A stretch of DNA of 64,000 bases, taken from positions 62,001-126,000 of the forward strand of contig NZ_FNRV01000001.1 in NCBI RefSeq assembly GCF_900105115.1. The letters are read 5' to 3'. The notes beneath the pieces are model-generated. The model had not been told where the DNA came from. It worked only from the letters and a program-made list of their open reading frames with translations, and did no database searches. The position numbers and the translations under genes were made by a program. Positions 57,033 to 64,000 of this stretch are shown one piece after another; the first letter of the stretch is position 1; each line of letters begins with the position of its first letter. The DNA comes from Pseudomonas mohnii (lineage in GTDB: Bacteria; Pseudomonadota; Gammaproteobacteria; Pseudomonadales; Pseudomonadaceae).

Positions 57033-58007
57033 TTGGCTGATCCACAATTGCTATCCGATGCGCGCGCCCTGGTAGGGCGCCAATACGGCCGCGTGTATGC
57101 CTGGGATGAAGTCAACGCGCCGATGGTCCGCCAATGGTGCGAGATCATGGGCGTGGACAACCCCGTCTACACCGACCCGGCGTTTGCCCTGGGCACCCGG
57201 CATGAAGGGCTGATCGCCCCGCCGGCCATGTTGCAGGTGTGGACCATGGAAGGTTTGCACGCCAACAATTATCCGCCTGGCTCGACCGACGAGAACCCCT
57301 ACGAGGTGCTCAAGATCATGGAGGCCCACGGCTACATGTCGACCGTGGCGGTCAACTCCGAACTGACCTTCAGCCGACCGGTGCGCATGGGCGAGAAGCT
57401 CTACTACACCACTCGCCTGGACTCGGTCAGCGATGAAAAAACCACGGCCCTGGGCACCGGTTTTTTCGTCACCCTGGTCATGAGTCATTTCGCTGAAAAA
57501 GCGGGCGGCGATGAGCCGGTGGGCGAACTGTTGTTCCGCGTCTTCAAGTTCCGTCCTGCCAATGCCAATGCCCAGGCGCCCGCCAGACTGGATGCCGCGC
57601 CAGCCAGGCCCAAGCGCCCGCTGCCGGGCATTAGCGATGACACGCGGTTTTTCTGGGAAGGCTGCGAGAAGGGCCAGTTGTTGATCCAGCGCTGCGCCGC
57701 GTGCCAGACGCTGCGTCATCCACCAGCACCGGTGTGCATCGAGTGCCACAGTTTCGACTGGGACACGCTGCAAGCCAGCGGCCGCGCCACTTTGTATTCG
57801 TTCGTGGTCATGCACTACCCCGAAGTTCCGCCGTTCGATTACCCCAATCCCATCGGGTTGATCGAGCTGGAGGAGGGCGTGCGCCTGATCGCCGGCCTGG
57901 TCGGTATCGAACGCGAAAACCTACAGATCGGCCAGCGCTTGCAGGTCGAATTCCAGACCTTCGACGACCAGCAGACCCTGCCTTTGTTCCGGCCGGTAGA
58001 CGCCTAG
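57033..58007 (+). CDS. MaoC-DUF35 fusion, ChsH2-like hydratase subunit
   Basis: A 324-residue fusion. Residues about 1-175 are a MaoC-like hot-dog domain in which the catalytic D-x4-H motif has lost its histidine (Asp42 to Thr47). Residues about 200-324 are a DUF35 domain with a zinc ribbon (Cys221, 224, 235, 238) and an OB fold. The start is TTG 57033, with AAGGAG six bases before it; an earlier TTG at 57018 precedes the binding site. This architecture matches ChsH2, which pairs with ChsH1 for hydration and, through DUF35, with aldolase Ltp2. All three are present here. Confidence 0.88.
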   Translation: MADPQLLSDARALVGRQYGRVYAWDEVNAPMVRQWCEIMGVDNPVYTDPAFALGTRHEGLIAPPAMLQVWTMEGLHANNYPPGSTDENPYEVLKIMEAHGYMSTVAVNSELTFSRPVRMGEKLYYTTRLDSVSDEKTTALGTGFFVTLVMSHFAEKAGGDEPVGELLFRVFKFRPANANAQAPARLDAAPARPKRPLPGISDDTRFFWEGCEKGQLLIQRCAACQTLRHPPAPVCIECHSFDWDTLQASGRATLYSFVVMHYPEVPPFDYPNPIGLIELEEGVRLIAGLVGIERENLQIGQRLQVEFQTFDDQQTLPLFRPVDA

Positions 58008-58019
58008 GAGCCAGTCACC

Positions 58020-59153
58020 ATGGATTTCGAATTGAGTGAAGACCAGCGCGCCATCGCGCAGATGGCCGACAGCCTGTTTGTCGACCATTGCCATGACGAC
58101 TACATGCGCCAGTGGGACGTCAGCGGCGAGCCGATGATGGCGCCGCTGTGGAAGCTGTGTATCGAAACCGGGCTGCAAGCGCTGGCCATTCCCGAAGAGC
58201 ACGGCGGCAGCGGCCTGGGCATGACCGAACTGATGCTGGTGTTGCAGGCCCAGGGCAAGGCCCTTGCCCAGGTACCGTTGTGGCGCCATCAGCTGGCGGC
58301 CGCGACCCTGGCCCGTTTCGCCGCTTCGGGCAGTGCGCAATGGATCGCGAAGGCCGCGTCGGGCGAGGCATTGTTGAGCCTGTCGATTGACGGTTTGAAC
58401 AGCGCCTTGGGGATCGAGCTGCAAGCCACTGCGTGTGCCGCCGGCTGGTCGATCAACGGCCGGGTCGCGGCGCTGTCCCTGGGCGACCAGGCCCACGCTG
58501 CGTTGGTCGTGGTTCAGGCCAAGGGCGAACCGCGCTTGCTGTTGCTGGACCTGTCCGCGCCACAGATTCAGAAGCTTTCAGCCGTGTTGACCCACGGCGA
58601 AGCCGTGGCAGACCTGCATATCCAGGGCTTGACCGTGGAGGCCGGGGCGCTGCTGCCGGCCGAGGCCGTCGACTGGCTGGAGTTGCGCAGCGTGGCGGCG
58701 CTGGCCGCCTTGCAATTGGGCGTGAGCCAAGAGCAGGTCCGCCGCACCGTGGCCTATATCAGCGAGCGCCGACAGTTTGAGCGCGTCATCGGCAGCTTCC
58801 AGGCGGTACAGATGAGCATGGCCGACACCCACATTGCCGTCGAAGCATTGCGCACGGTGTTGTGGCAACTGGCCTACCGCATCGATGCCGGCCTGCCAGC
58901 ACCTTCCGAAGCCTTGGCCACCGCCTGGATGGCCTGTGAAGCGGGGCACCGGATCGGCCACGTCACGCAGCATGTACATGGCGGGATTGGCGTCGACCTG
59001 ACGTACCCGATCCACCGTTTTCTCTATTGGAGCCGTGGCCTGTGCCTTGCCCTCGGTGGTTCGGCGGCAAGCCTGGAACGCCTGGGCGACTGGCTCAACG
59101 ATAACGACAAGCTGGGATGGAAATATGACCTCGAAGAACACCAAGCGCTTTGA
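58020..59153 (+). CDS. Acyl-CoA dehydrogenase-like subunit (ChsE2-type partner)
   Basis: A 377-residue acyl-CoA dehydrogenase fold. The C-terminal half is intact (RRQFERVIGSFQAVQ and VTQHVHGGIGVDLTYPIHRFLYW, FAD/tetramer contacts), but the middle domain lacks the usual YSEPDAGSD segment that packs on the flavin. Such half-site subunits occur in the alpha2beta2 enzymes of steroid side-chain degradation, paired with a complete one. The complete partner is probably the product at 60750 or 61987. It overlaps the MaoC gene by 29 bases. Confidence 0.85.
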   Translation: MDFELSEDQRAIAQMADSLFVDHCHDDYMRQWDVSGEPMMAPLWKLCIETGLQALAIPEEHGGSGLGMTELMLVLQAQGKALAQVPLWRHQLAAATLARFAASGSAQWIAKAASGEALLSLSIDGLNSALGIELQATACAAGWSINGRVAALSLGDQAHAALVVVQAKGEPRLLLLDLSAPQIQKLSAVLTHGEAVADLHIQGLTVEAGALLPAEAVDWLELRSVAALAALQLGVSQEQVRRTVAYISERRQFERVIGSFQAVQMSMADTHIAVEALRTVLWQLAYRIDAGLPAPSEALATAWMACEAGHRIGHVTQHVHGGIGVDLTYPIHRFLYWSRGLCLALGGSAASLERLGDWLNDNDKLGWKYDLEEHQAL

Positions 59154-59544
59154 AGACGTGCGCCCCGGCGAAGCACTGCCGGAACTGGCGGTGCCAATCA
59201 CGGTGACCCTGATCAATGGCGGCGCGATTGCCACCCGCGATTACTTTCCCGGCCACCATGACGCGGACGCCGCCCGAACCCTGGGGTCGCCCCATGTGTT
59301 CATGAACATCCTGACAACCAACGGATTGGTGCAGCGGTTTATCGAGCAGTGGGCGGGCCCGCAGGCAGTCTTCACCTCGCTGAAAATCAAGCTTGGCGCG
59401 CCGAACTATCCCGGTGATTGCATGACCTTCAGCGGCAGCGTCACGCGCCTCGACGCCGATACCCGCACGGTGGAAATCACCCTCGGCGGCAAAAATTCCA
59501 TGGGCAACCACGTGACCGGTACGGTCGCAGTGGTCCTGCCCTGA
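59125..59544 (+). CDS. MaoC-like enoyl-CoA hydratase subunit (ChsH1-like)
   Basis: A 139-residue single hot-dog domain. The catalytic D-x4-H motif is intact as Asp39 to His44 (RDYFPGHHD), complementing the degenerate motif of the fusion protein at 57033. ATG 59125 lies inside the end of the dehydrogenase gene. The two proteins very likely form one hydratase for a 17-side-chain enoyl-CoA or similar bulky substrate. Confidence 0.88.
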   Translation: MTSKNTKRFEDVRPGEALPELAVPITVTLINGGAIATRDYFPGHHDADAARTLGSPHVFMNILTTNGLVQRFIEQWAGPQAVFTSLKIKLGAPNYPGDCMTFSGSVTRLDADTRTVEITLGGKNSMGNHVTGTVAVVLP

Positions 59545-59561
59545 CAGCCGGAGAGACACAG

Positions 59562-60740
59562 ATGACTGATTCATCGATTTCCGGGCGCGCCGCGATCGTT
59601 GGTCTTGGCGCAACCGAATTTTCCAAGAACTCCGGACGCACCGAATTGCGCCTGGCCATGGAAGCCACCTTGAGCGCGCTCAAGGATGCCGGCATCGACC
59701 CGAGCGAGGTCGAGGGGTTCAGTTCCTATTCCGTCGACAAGGTCCCGGAGTATGAAGTTGCCCGTTTGCTCGGTTGCAAGGACGTGAAGTTTTTCTCACA
59801 GGTGCCCCATGGCGGCGGTGCGGCTTGCGGACCGGTGATGCATGCGGCCATGGCAGTGGCGACCGGGATGGCGAAAGTTGTAGTGGTCTATCGCGCCATG
59901 AACGAGCGTTCCTGGTATCGCTTCGGCACCGGCAGCTACGGTTTCGCCTCTACGCCGACCTTCGATAACGTCAACTACGGCTGGTACATGCCCCACGGTT
60001 TCCACACGCCGGCGGCCTGGGTTGGCATGTTCGCCCAGCGCTACATGCACACCTATGGCGCGACCTCCGAGGACTTCGGGCGGATCGCGGTGGCGGCGCG
60101 GGATTTTGCCGCGACCAACCCCCAGGCGTTTTTCCATGGCAAGCCGATCACCCTGGAAGAACACCAGGCTTCACGCTGGATCTGCGAACCCTTGCACTTG
60201 CTCGATTGCTGCCAGGAATCCGATGGCGCGGTGGCGATGGTCATCACCTCGGCCGAGCGCGCCCGTGACTTGAGGCAGAAGCCGGTGACCATCAAGGCGG
60301 GTTCCCAGGGCATCAGTCACGGTCAGCAAAGCATGACCTCGTTTTACCGCGACGACATCACCGGTCTGCCGGAGATGGGCGTGGTCGCTCGGGAACTGTA
60401 TCGCCAGTCGGGACTCGGTCCGGAGGCGTTCCAGACCGCCGTGATCTACGACCACTTCACCCCGTTCGTGATGCCGCAGCTCGAAGAGTTCGGTTTCGTA
60501 AAACGCGGCGAAGCCAAGGAGTTCATTCGCGCCGGGCACCATGCCCGTGGCGGCAAGCTGCCGATCAATACCCACGGTGGGCAACTCGGCGAAGCCTACA
60601 TTCACGGCATGAACGGCATTGCCGAAGCGGTGCGCCAGGTGCGTGGCACGGCGGTCAACCAGGTGGCGGATGTGCAAAACGTGCTGGTCACCGCCGGTAC
60701 CGGCGTACCTACCAGTGGCCTGATTCTCGGCTCAGCCTAA
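59562..60740 (+). CDS. Thiolase-fold lipid-transfer protein/aldolase (Ltp2/SCP2-thiolase-like)
   Basis: A 392-residue thiolase-superfamily protein. The classical thiolase C-terminal CxG motif is absent. Instead there is NTHGGQLGEAYIHGMNGIAEAV (about residues 333-354) with a Tyr in the place used by Ltp2-type retro-aldolases, and YDHFTPFVMPQLEEFGF. GGAGAG precedes ATG 59562. With the DUF35 domain of the ChsH2-like protein it should release a three-carbon (or two-carbon) CoA unit from a side chain by retro-aldol cleavage rather than thiolysis. Confidence 0.87.
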   Translation: MTDSSISGRAAIVGLGATEFSKNSGRTELRLAMEATLSALKDAGIDPSEVEGFSSYSVDKVPEYEVARLLGCKDVKFFSQVPHGGGAACGPVMHAAMAVATGMAKVVVVYRAMNERSWYRFGTGSYGFASTPTFDNVNYGWYMPHGFHTPAAWVGMFAQRYMHTYGATSEDFGRIAVAARDFAATNPQAFFHGKPITLEEHQASRWICEPLHLLDCCQESDGAVAMVITSAERARDLRQKPVTIKAGSQGISHGQQSMTSFYRDDITGLPEMGVVARELYRQSGLGPEAFQTAVIYDHFTPFVMPQLEEFGFVKRGEAKEFIRAGHHARGGKLPINTHGGQLGEAYIHGMNGIAEAVRQVRGTAVNQVADVQNVLVTAGTGVPTSGLILGSA

Positions 60741-60749
60741 GGAGCAGCT

Positions 60750-61919
60750 ATGTTCGTCGACCTCACTCCCGAACAACATGCCCTGCGCCACAAGGTGCGG
60801 GACTATTTCCAGGCCCTGATGACCCCGGACATGCGCGATCAGTTGCGCGGCAAGGAAGGCGGCGAGCTGTTTCGCCAGACCATCCGCCAGATGGGGCGCG
60901 ACGGCTGGCTCGCGGTCGGCTGGCCCAAGGCCCATGGCGGCCAGGGCTACGCGGCCACCGAACAGTTGATTTTCTTCGAAGAAGCCAACATCGCCGGGGC
61001 ACCGCTGCCGTTCGTGACCATCAGCACCGTCGGCCCGGCCTTGATGACCCATGGCAGCGAGCTGCAGAAAGAACGCTTCCTGCCGGGCATTGCCGGGGGC
61101 GAAATCATGTTCGCCATCGGTTATTCCGAGCCCGACGCCGGCAGCGATCTGGCCGTGCTGAAAACCACCGCGCGCCAGGACGATGAAGGCTTCCTGGTCA
61201 ACGGCAACAAGCTATGGACCTCGGGTGCCGAATCAGCCGATTTCGTCTGGCTGGCGGCCCGTACCGATCCGACTCAGTTGCGGCACAAAGGCATTTCGCT
61301 GTTGATCGTCGACACCTTGACACCGGGTTTCTCCCACACCCTGATTCCGACCACCAGTATTCCGACCACGGCCACCTACTACGACAACGTGCGGGTGCCC
61401 AACGAGATGCTGGTCGGCGAGTTGAACGGTGGCTGGAAGCTGATTACCTCGCAGCTAAACCATGAGCGCCTTGGCCTGGGCACCTGGTCAGACAAGGTCG
61501 TGGCGCTGTTTCGCCGGGTCTACCTGTGGGCGCGAGCGCGCGACGAGCAGGGCCGTCGTGCCATGGACAAGGCCTGGGTGCGCAGCTCTCTGGCCGAGTG
61601 CTATGCGCGCCTTGAGGCGATGCGCCTGATCAACATGCGCATTGCCGCCGACCTGGAGCACGACCGTATGGACGTGGCCCTGAGCTCGACCACCAAGGTG
61701 TTCGGCTCGGAGTCGGCGATCGAGATCCTGCGCAAGCTGGCGTCGATCCTCGGTGCCAATGGCTCGATGCGCAGCGGCTCGGCAGCGACCCTGTTGCAGG
61801 GCGAGCTGGAGTACGAATTGCGCAGTTCGGTGACCCTGACGTTCGGCGGTGGCACCAATGAAATCCAGCGCGAACTGATCGCCCAGTTTGGTCTCGCAAT
61901 GCCACGCACCCAACGCTGA
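60750..61919 (+). CDS. Acyl-CoA dehydrogenase
   Basis: A 389-residue acyl-CoA dehydrogenase. The FAD-packing motif YSEPDAGSDLAVLKTTA (about residues 126-142) and LWTSGAESADFVWLAART are present, and the C-terminal FGGGTNEIQRELIAQFGLAMPR is complete. It starts ten bases after the aldolase gene, so it belongs to the same operon. It is the best candidate for the complete partner of the half-site subunit at 58020. Confidence 0.9.
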   Translation: MFVDLTPEQHALRHKVRDYFQALMTPDMRDQLRGKEGGELFRQTIRQMGRDGWLAVGWPKAHGGQGYAATEQLIFFEEANIAGAPLPFVTISTVGPALMTHGSELQKERFLPGIAGGEIMFAIGYSEPDAGSDLAVLKTTARQDDEGFLVNGNKLWTSGAESADFVWLAARTDPTQLRHKGISLLIVDTLTPGFSHTLIPTTSIPTTATYYDNVRVPNEMLVGELNGGWKLITSQLNHERLGLGTWSDKVVALFRRVYLWARARDEQGRRAMDKAWVRSSLAECYARLEAMRLINMRIAADLEHDRMDVALSSTTKVFGSESAIEILRKLASILGANGSMRSGSAATLLQGELEYELRSSVTLTFGGGTNEIQRELIAQFGLAMPRTQR

Positions 61920-61925
61920 CGCTCG

Positions 61926-61975
61926 TCCATCAACAACAAAAAAAACCGTACTCGCCCCGCCACGGGGCGGGGCGA
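61926..61975 (+). promoter_or_regulatory. A-rich motif and GC hairpin before the next dehydrogenase
   Basis: AACAACAAAAAAAACC (Crc/Hfq-like) is followed by a short GC-rich hairpin CGCCCCG-CCA-CGGGGCG and then the AGGGG binding site of the gene at 61987. It may tune translation or RNA stability within the operon. Confidence 0.35.
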
Positions 61976-61986
61976 AGGGGACTCTC

Positions 61987-63204
61987 ATGAGCACTATCGA
62001 GCAATTCCGGCACGACACCCGTGCCTGGCTGGAGGCTAACTGTCCGCTGTCGATGCGCACGGGCATGGCTGAAGGCGATGTGGTGTGGGGTAGCCAGAAC
62101 CCGCAGTTTCCCTGCGAAGACGCGCGCCTGTGGTTCGAACGCATGCGCGACAAGCGCTGGTTCTGTCCCGAGTGGCCGGTGGAATACGGTGGCGCGGGCC
62201 TGAGCGACGAAGAGCTGGCGGTGCTGGAAAGTGAAATGCGCCGGATCAAATGCCGGCCACCGCAGATCAACCTGGGCATCTGGATGCTCGGGCCGGTGTT
62301 GCTGGCGTTTGGCAGCGAAGAGCAAAAACGCGACCTGCTGCCGCCGATCGCCCGGGGCGAAGTGCGCTGGTGCCAGGGCTTCTCCGAACCGAACGCCGGT
62401 TCCGACCTGGCCAGCCTGAAAATGGCCGCCCGCGATGCCGGCGACCATTTCGTGGTGGACGGCAGCAAGATCTGGACGTCCTACGGCGACAAGTCCGACT
62501 GGATGTATGCGCTGGTGCGCACGGACTTCAGCGTTCCGAAACACGAGGGCATCAGCCTGATCGTGCTCGACATGCGCAGCCCCGGTGTCAAGCCACAGCC
62601 GATTGATTTGATCAGCGGCAAATCGGCGTTCTGCCAAGTGTTCTTCGATGGCGTGAAGGTGCCCAAGAGCCAGTTGATCGGGCCATTGAACGGCGGCTGG
62701 AACCTGGCCAAGTACCTGTTGCAGCACGAACGCAAGGCGATGTCGAAGTTCGGCGAGTTCAGCTTGCCATCGCATTTCGACCTGCTGGCCCTGATGCGCG
62801 AATACGTACCGGCACCGCAAAGCCAAAGCGAATATGCGCTGCAGGCGCGGGCCACGGCCTGCGCGATGAACGAGCAGGCCTATAACCTGACCGTGCAGCG
62901 CATGGGCGAAGAGGCGCGGGCCGGCGATGACATCGGCGGCCTGATGTCGATCATGAAGCTGGTGCACACCGAGCAGGAGCGCGACAAGTTCGAGGTCTTG
63001 CTCGATGCCATGGCAGGGCATGCCTTCGGTTGGCAATGCCTGGCGTTTAGCGAGCAGCAACTGGCTATCACCCGAGCCTGGCTCAACAGCTACGCGTTGA
63101 CCATTTCGGGGGGCGCCTCGGAAATCCAGCTCAACGTCATCGCCAAGCGCGTGCTTGGCTTGCCTGAAGCCAAGAAGCCTGCCGTGAAAGGAGCTCAGTC
63201 ATGA
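61987..63204 (+). CDS. Acyl-CoA dehydrogenase
   Basis: A 405-residue acyl-CoA dehydrogenase of the long-chain/bulky type. FSEPNAGSDLASLKMAARD (about residues 136-154) and KIWTSYGDKSDWMYALVRT are intact. The C-terminus reads SGGASEIQLNVIAKRVLGLP. ATG 61987 follows GAAGGGG. It overlaps the next dehydrogenase by four bases; such pairs commonly encode alpha2beta2 enzymes. Confidence 0.9.
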   Translation: MSTIEQFRHDTRAWLEANCPLSMRTGMAEGDVVWGSQNPQFPCEDARLWFERMRDKRWFCPEWPVEYGGAGLSDEELAVLESEMRRIKCRPPQINLGIWMLGPVLLAFGSEEQKRDLLPPIARGEVRWCQGFSEPNAGSDLASLKMAARDAGDHFVVDGSKIWTSYGDKSDWMYALVRTDFSVPKHEGISLIVLDMRSPGVKPQPIDLISGKSAFCQVFFDGVKVPKSQLIGPLNGGWNLAKYLLQHERKAMSKFGEFSLPSHFDLLALMREYVPAPQSQSEYALQARATACAMNEQAYNLTVQRMGEEARAGDDIGGLMSIMKLVHTEQERDKFEVLLDAMAGHAFGWQCLAFSEQQLAITRAWLNSYALTISGGASEIQLNVIAKRVLGLPEAKKPAVKGAQS

Positions 63205-64000
63205 GCCTGCGTTATAGCGATGAACAGCGTTTGCTGGCCGACAGCGCGCGGGACTTTCTCGCCGCCCGCAGCCCGGTCAGTGCCCAGCGTCGACTGCGCG
63301 ATGAGGCCGTGCAAGCGGGTTTCGACGCGCAGCTATGGCGCGATGCCGTCGAGCTGGGCTGGAGTGCGATTCCATTTCCGGAAGACTTCGGCGGTCTGGA
63401 TTTCGGCTGTAAGGGCCTGGGGCCGATTTTCGAATCCATGGGCCGCAACCTGGCCGCCACGCCTTTGCTTTCCAGCGTGGTGCTTGGCGGCTCATTGCTG
63501 CACCTGGCGGGCAATTCAACGCAGCAGGCGCAATGGTTGCAAGCGGTGATCGGTGGCGATCGGCGCCTGGCCCTTGCCGTGGACGAACGCTCGCGCCATG
63601 AGCCGAGTCACATTGCTCTTGAGGCGAAGGCCGAAGGGCAGGGCTATCGCTTGCACGGCGACAAGTACTGGGTGGTCGACGGCCTGGGCGTCGATGCCTA
63701 TGTGGTGGCGGCGCGTACGTCCGGACAACCGGGCGACACCCGTGGCATCAGCCTGTTCCTGGTGCCCGCCAATACGCCGGGCCTGACGGTGAGTGCCTTG
63801 TCGCTGATCGATTCACGCAATTGCGCACGCCTGCAACTGGAGGGTGTGCAACTGGGGAGCGATGCGCTGCTGGGTACGCTGGACGAAGGCTGGACTGCGC
63901 TGGAAACCGCGCTGGACCGGGGCCGCGCCTGCCTGGCCGCAGAACTCCTGGGGATGGCCGAGCAATTGTTCGAAACCACCCTGGAGTACCTCAAGACCCG
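63201..64000 (+). CDS. Acyl-CoA dehydrogenase, 3' end beyond the window
   Basis: The frame from ATG 63201 stays open to the window end (266 residues). It begins MSLRYSDEQRLLADSARDFLAA and contains the N-terminal helical domain and most of the beta domain. The position of the YSEPDAGSD motif reads LALAVDERSRHEPSHIALEAK, so like the product at 58020 it lacks the usual flavin-packing segment. It is probably the half-site partner of the preceding enzyme. Confidence 0.85.
   Translation, partial: MSLRYSDEQRLLADSARDFLAARSPVSAQRRLRDEAVQAGFDAQLWRDAVELGWSAIPFPEDFGGLDFGCKGLGPIFESMGRNLAATPLLSSVVLGGSLLHLAGNSTQQAQWLQAVIGGDRRLALAVDERSRHEPSHIALEAKAEGQGYRLHGDKYWVVDGLGVDAYVVAARTSGQPGDTRGISLFLVPANTPGLTVSALSLIDSRNCARLQLEGVQLGSDALLGTLDEGWTALETALDRGRACLAAELLGMAEQLFETTLEYLKT

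Overview
The window looks like the chromosome of a Pseudomonas of the fluorescens/putida type. Supporting signs are high GC with C/G-ending codons, REP-like palindromes (29996-30025, 50702-50733, 55168-55250), a small DUF2790 secreted protein, several -24/-12 (sigma-54) promoters and A-rich Crc/Hfq-type leader motifs. No rRNA, tRNA, CRISPR array or intact insertion sequence was seen. Nearly everything is catabolic.

Layout. (1) 1-5.8 kb: the start of an ion channel gene on the minus strand, then an aromatic-acid uptake set (AAHS transporter, BenE, OprD-type porin) and a chemoreceptor-like protein without a sensor domain. XylS/BenR-type direct repeats lie upstream. (2) 5.9-14.9 kb: two LysR regulators and two operons built on FAD_binding_2 dehydrogenases. 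One has its own electron-transfer flavoprotein and a racemase-fold protein without catalytic cysteines. The other has an SDR and an isochorismatase-fold protein without the nucleophilic cysteine. (3) 15-31.2 kb: a XylR/DmpR-type sigma-54 activator and a meta-cleavage regulon: extradiol dioxygenase, flavin reductase, flavin monooxygenase, an envelope module (DUF1302, DUF1329, YCF48-like, RND), hydratase, acylating acetaldehyde dehydrogenase and aldolase. The C-C hydrolase sits in a second transcription unit. Both units have a -24/-12 promoter and share an upstream motif. (4) 31.3-34.5 kb: a secreted beta-propeller protein, another flavoprotein and debris. (5) 34.6-42.2 kb: acetoin catabolism (acoR, acoXABC, butanediol dehydrogenase). 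(6) 42.2-43.4 kb: a transposase remnant and a P-loop kinase, probably acquired. (7) 43.3-50.7 kb: MFS transporter, an HpaH-C1-like reductase, aldehyde dehydrogenase, chemoreceptor and Tat amidase. (8) 50.9-64 kb: a steroid-like set with a 3-ketosteroid-1-dehydrogenase-like and a 4(5alpha)-dehydrogenase-like flavoprotein, a 3beta/17beta-HSD-like SDR, a ChsH1/ChsH2-like hydratase pair, an Ltp2-like aldolase and four acyl-CoA dehydrogenases, the last cut by the window end.

How it fits together. Regions 3 and 8 together resemble a bacterial steroid or bile-acid route: ring A desaturation, side-chain removal in region 8, then ring A hydroxylation, meta cleavage, hydrolysis and conversion to pyruvate plus an acyl-CoA in region 3. 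The substrate is inferred from family membership only. No 3-ketosteroid 9alpha-hydroxylase is present in the window, and the V4R-type regulator would also suit a phenolic substrate. Regions 1 and 2 could feed aromatic or alicyclic acids, but their substrates are not shown by the sequence.
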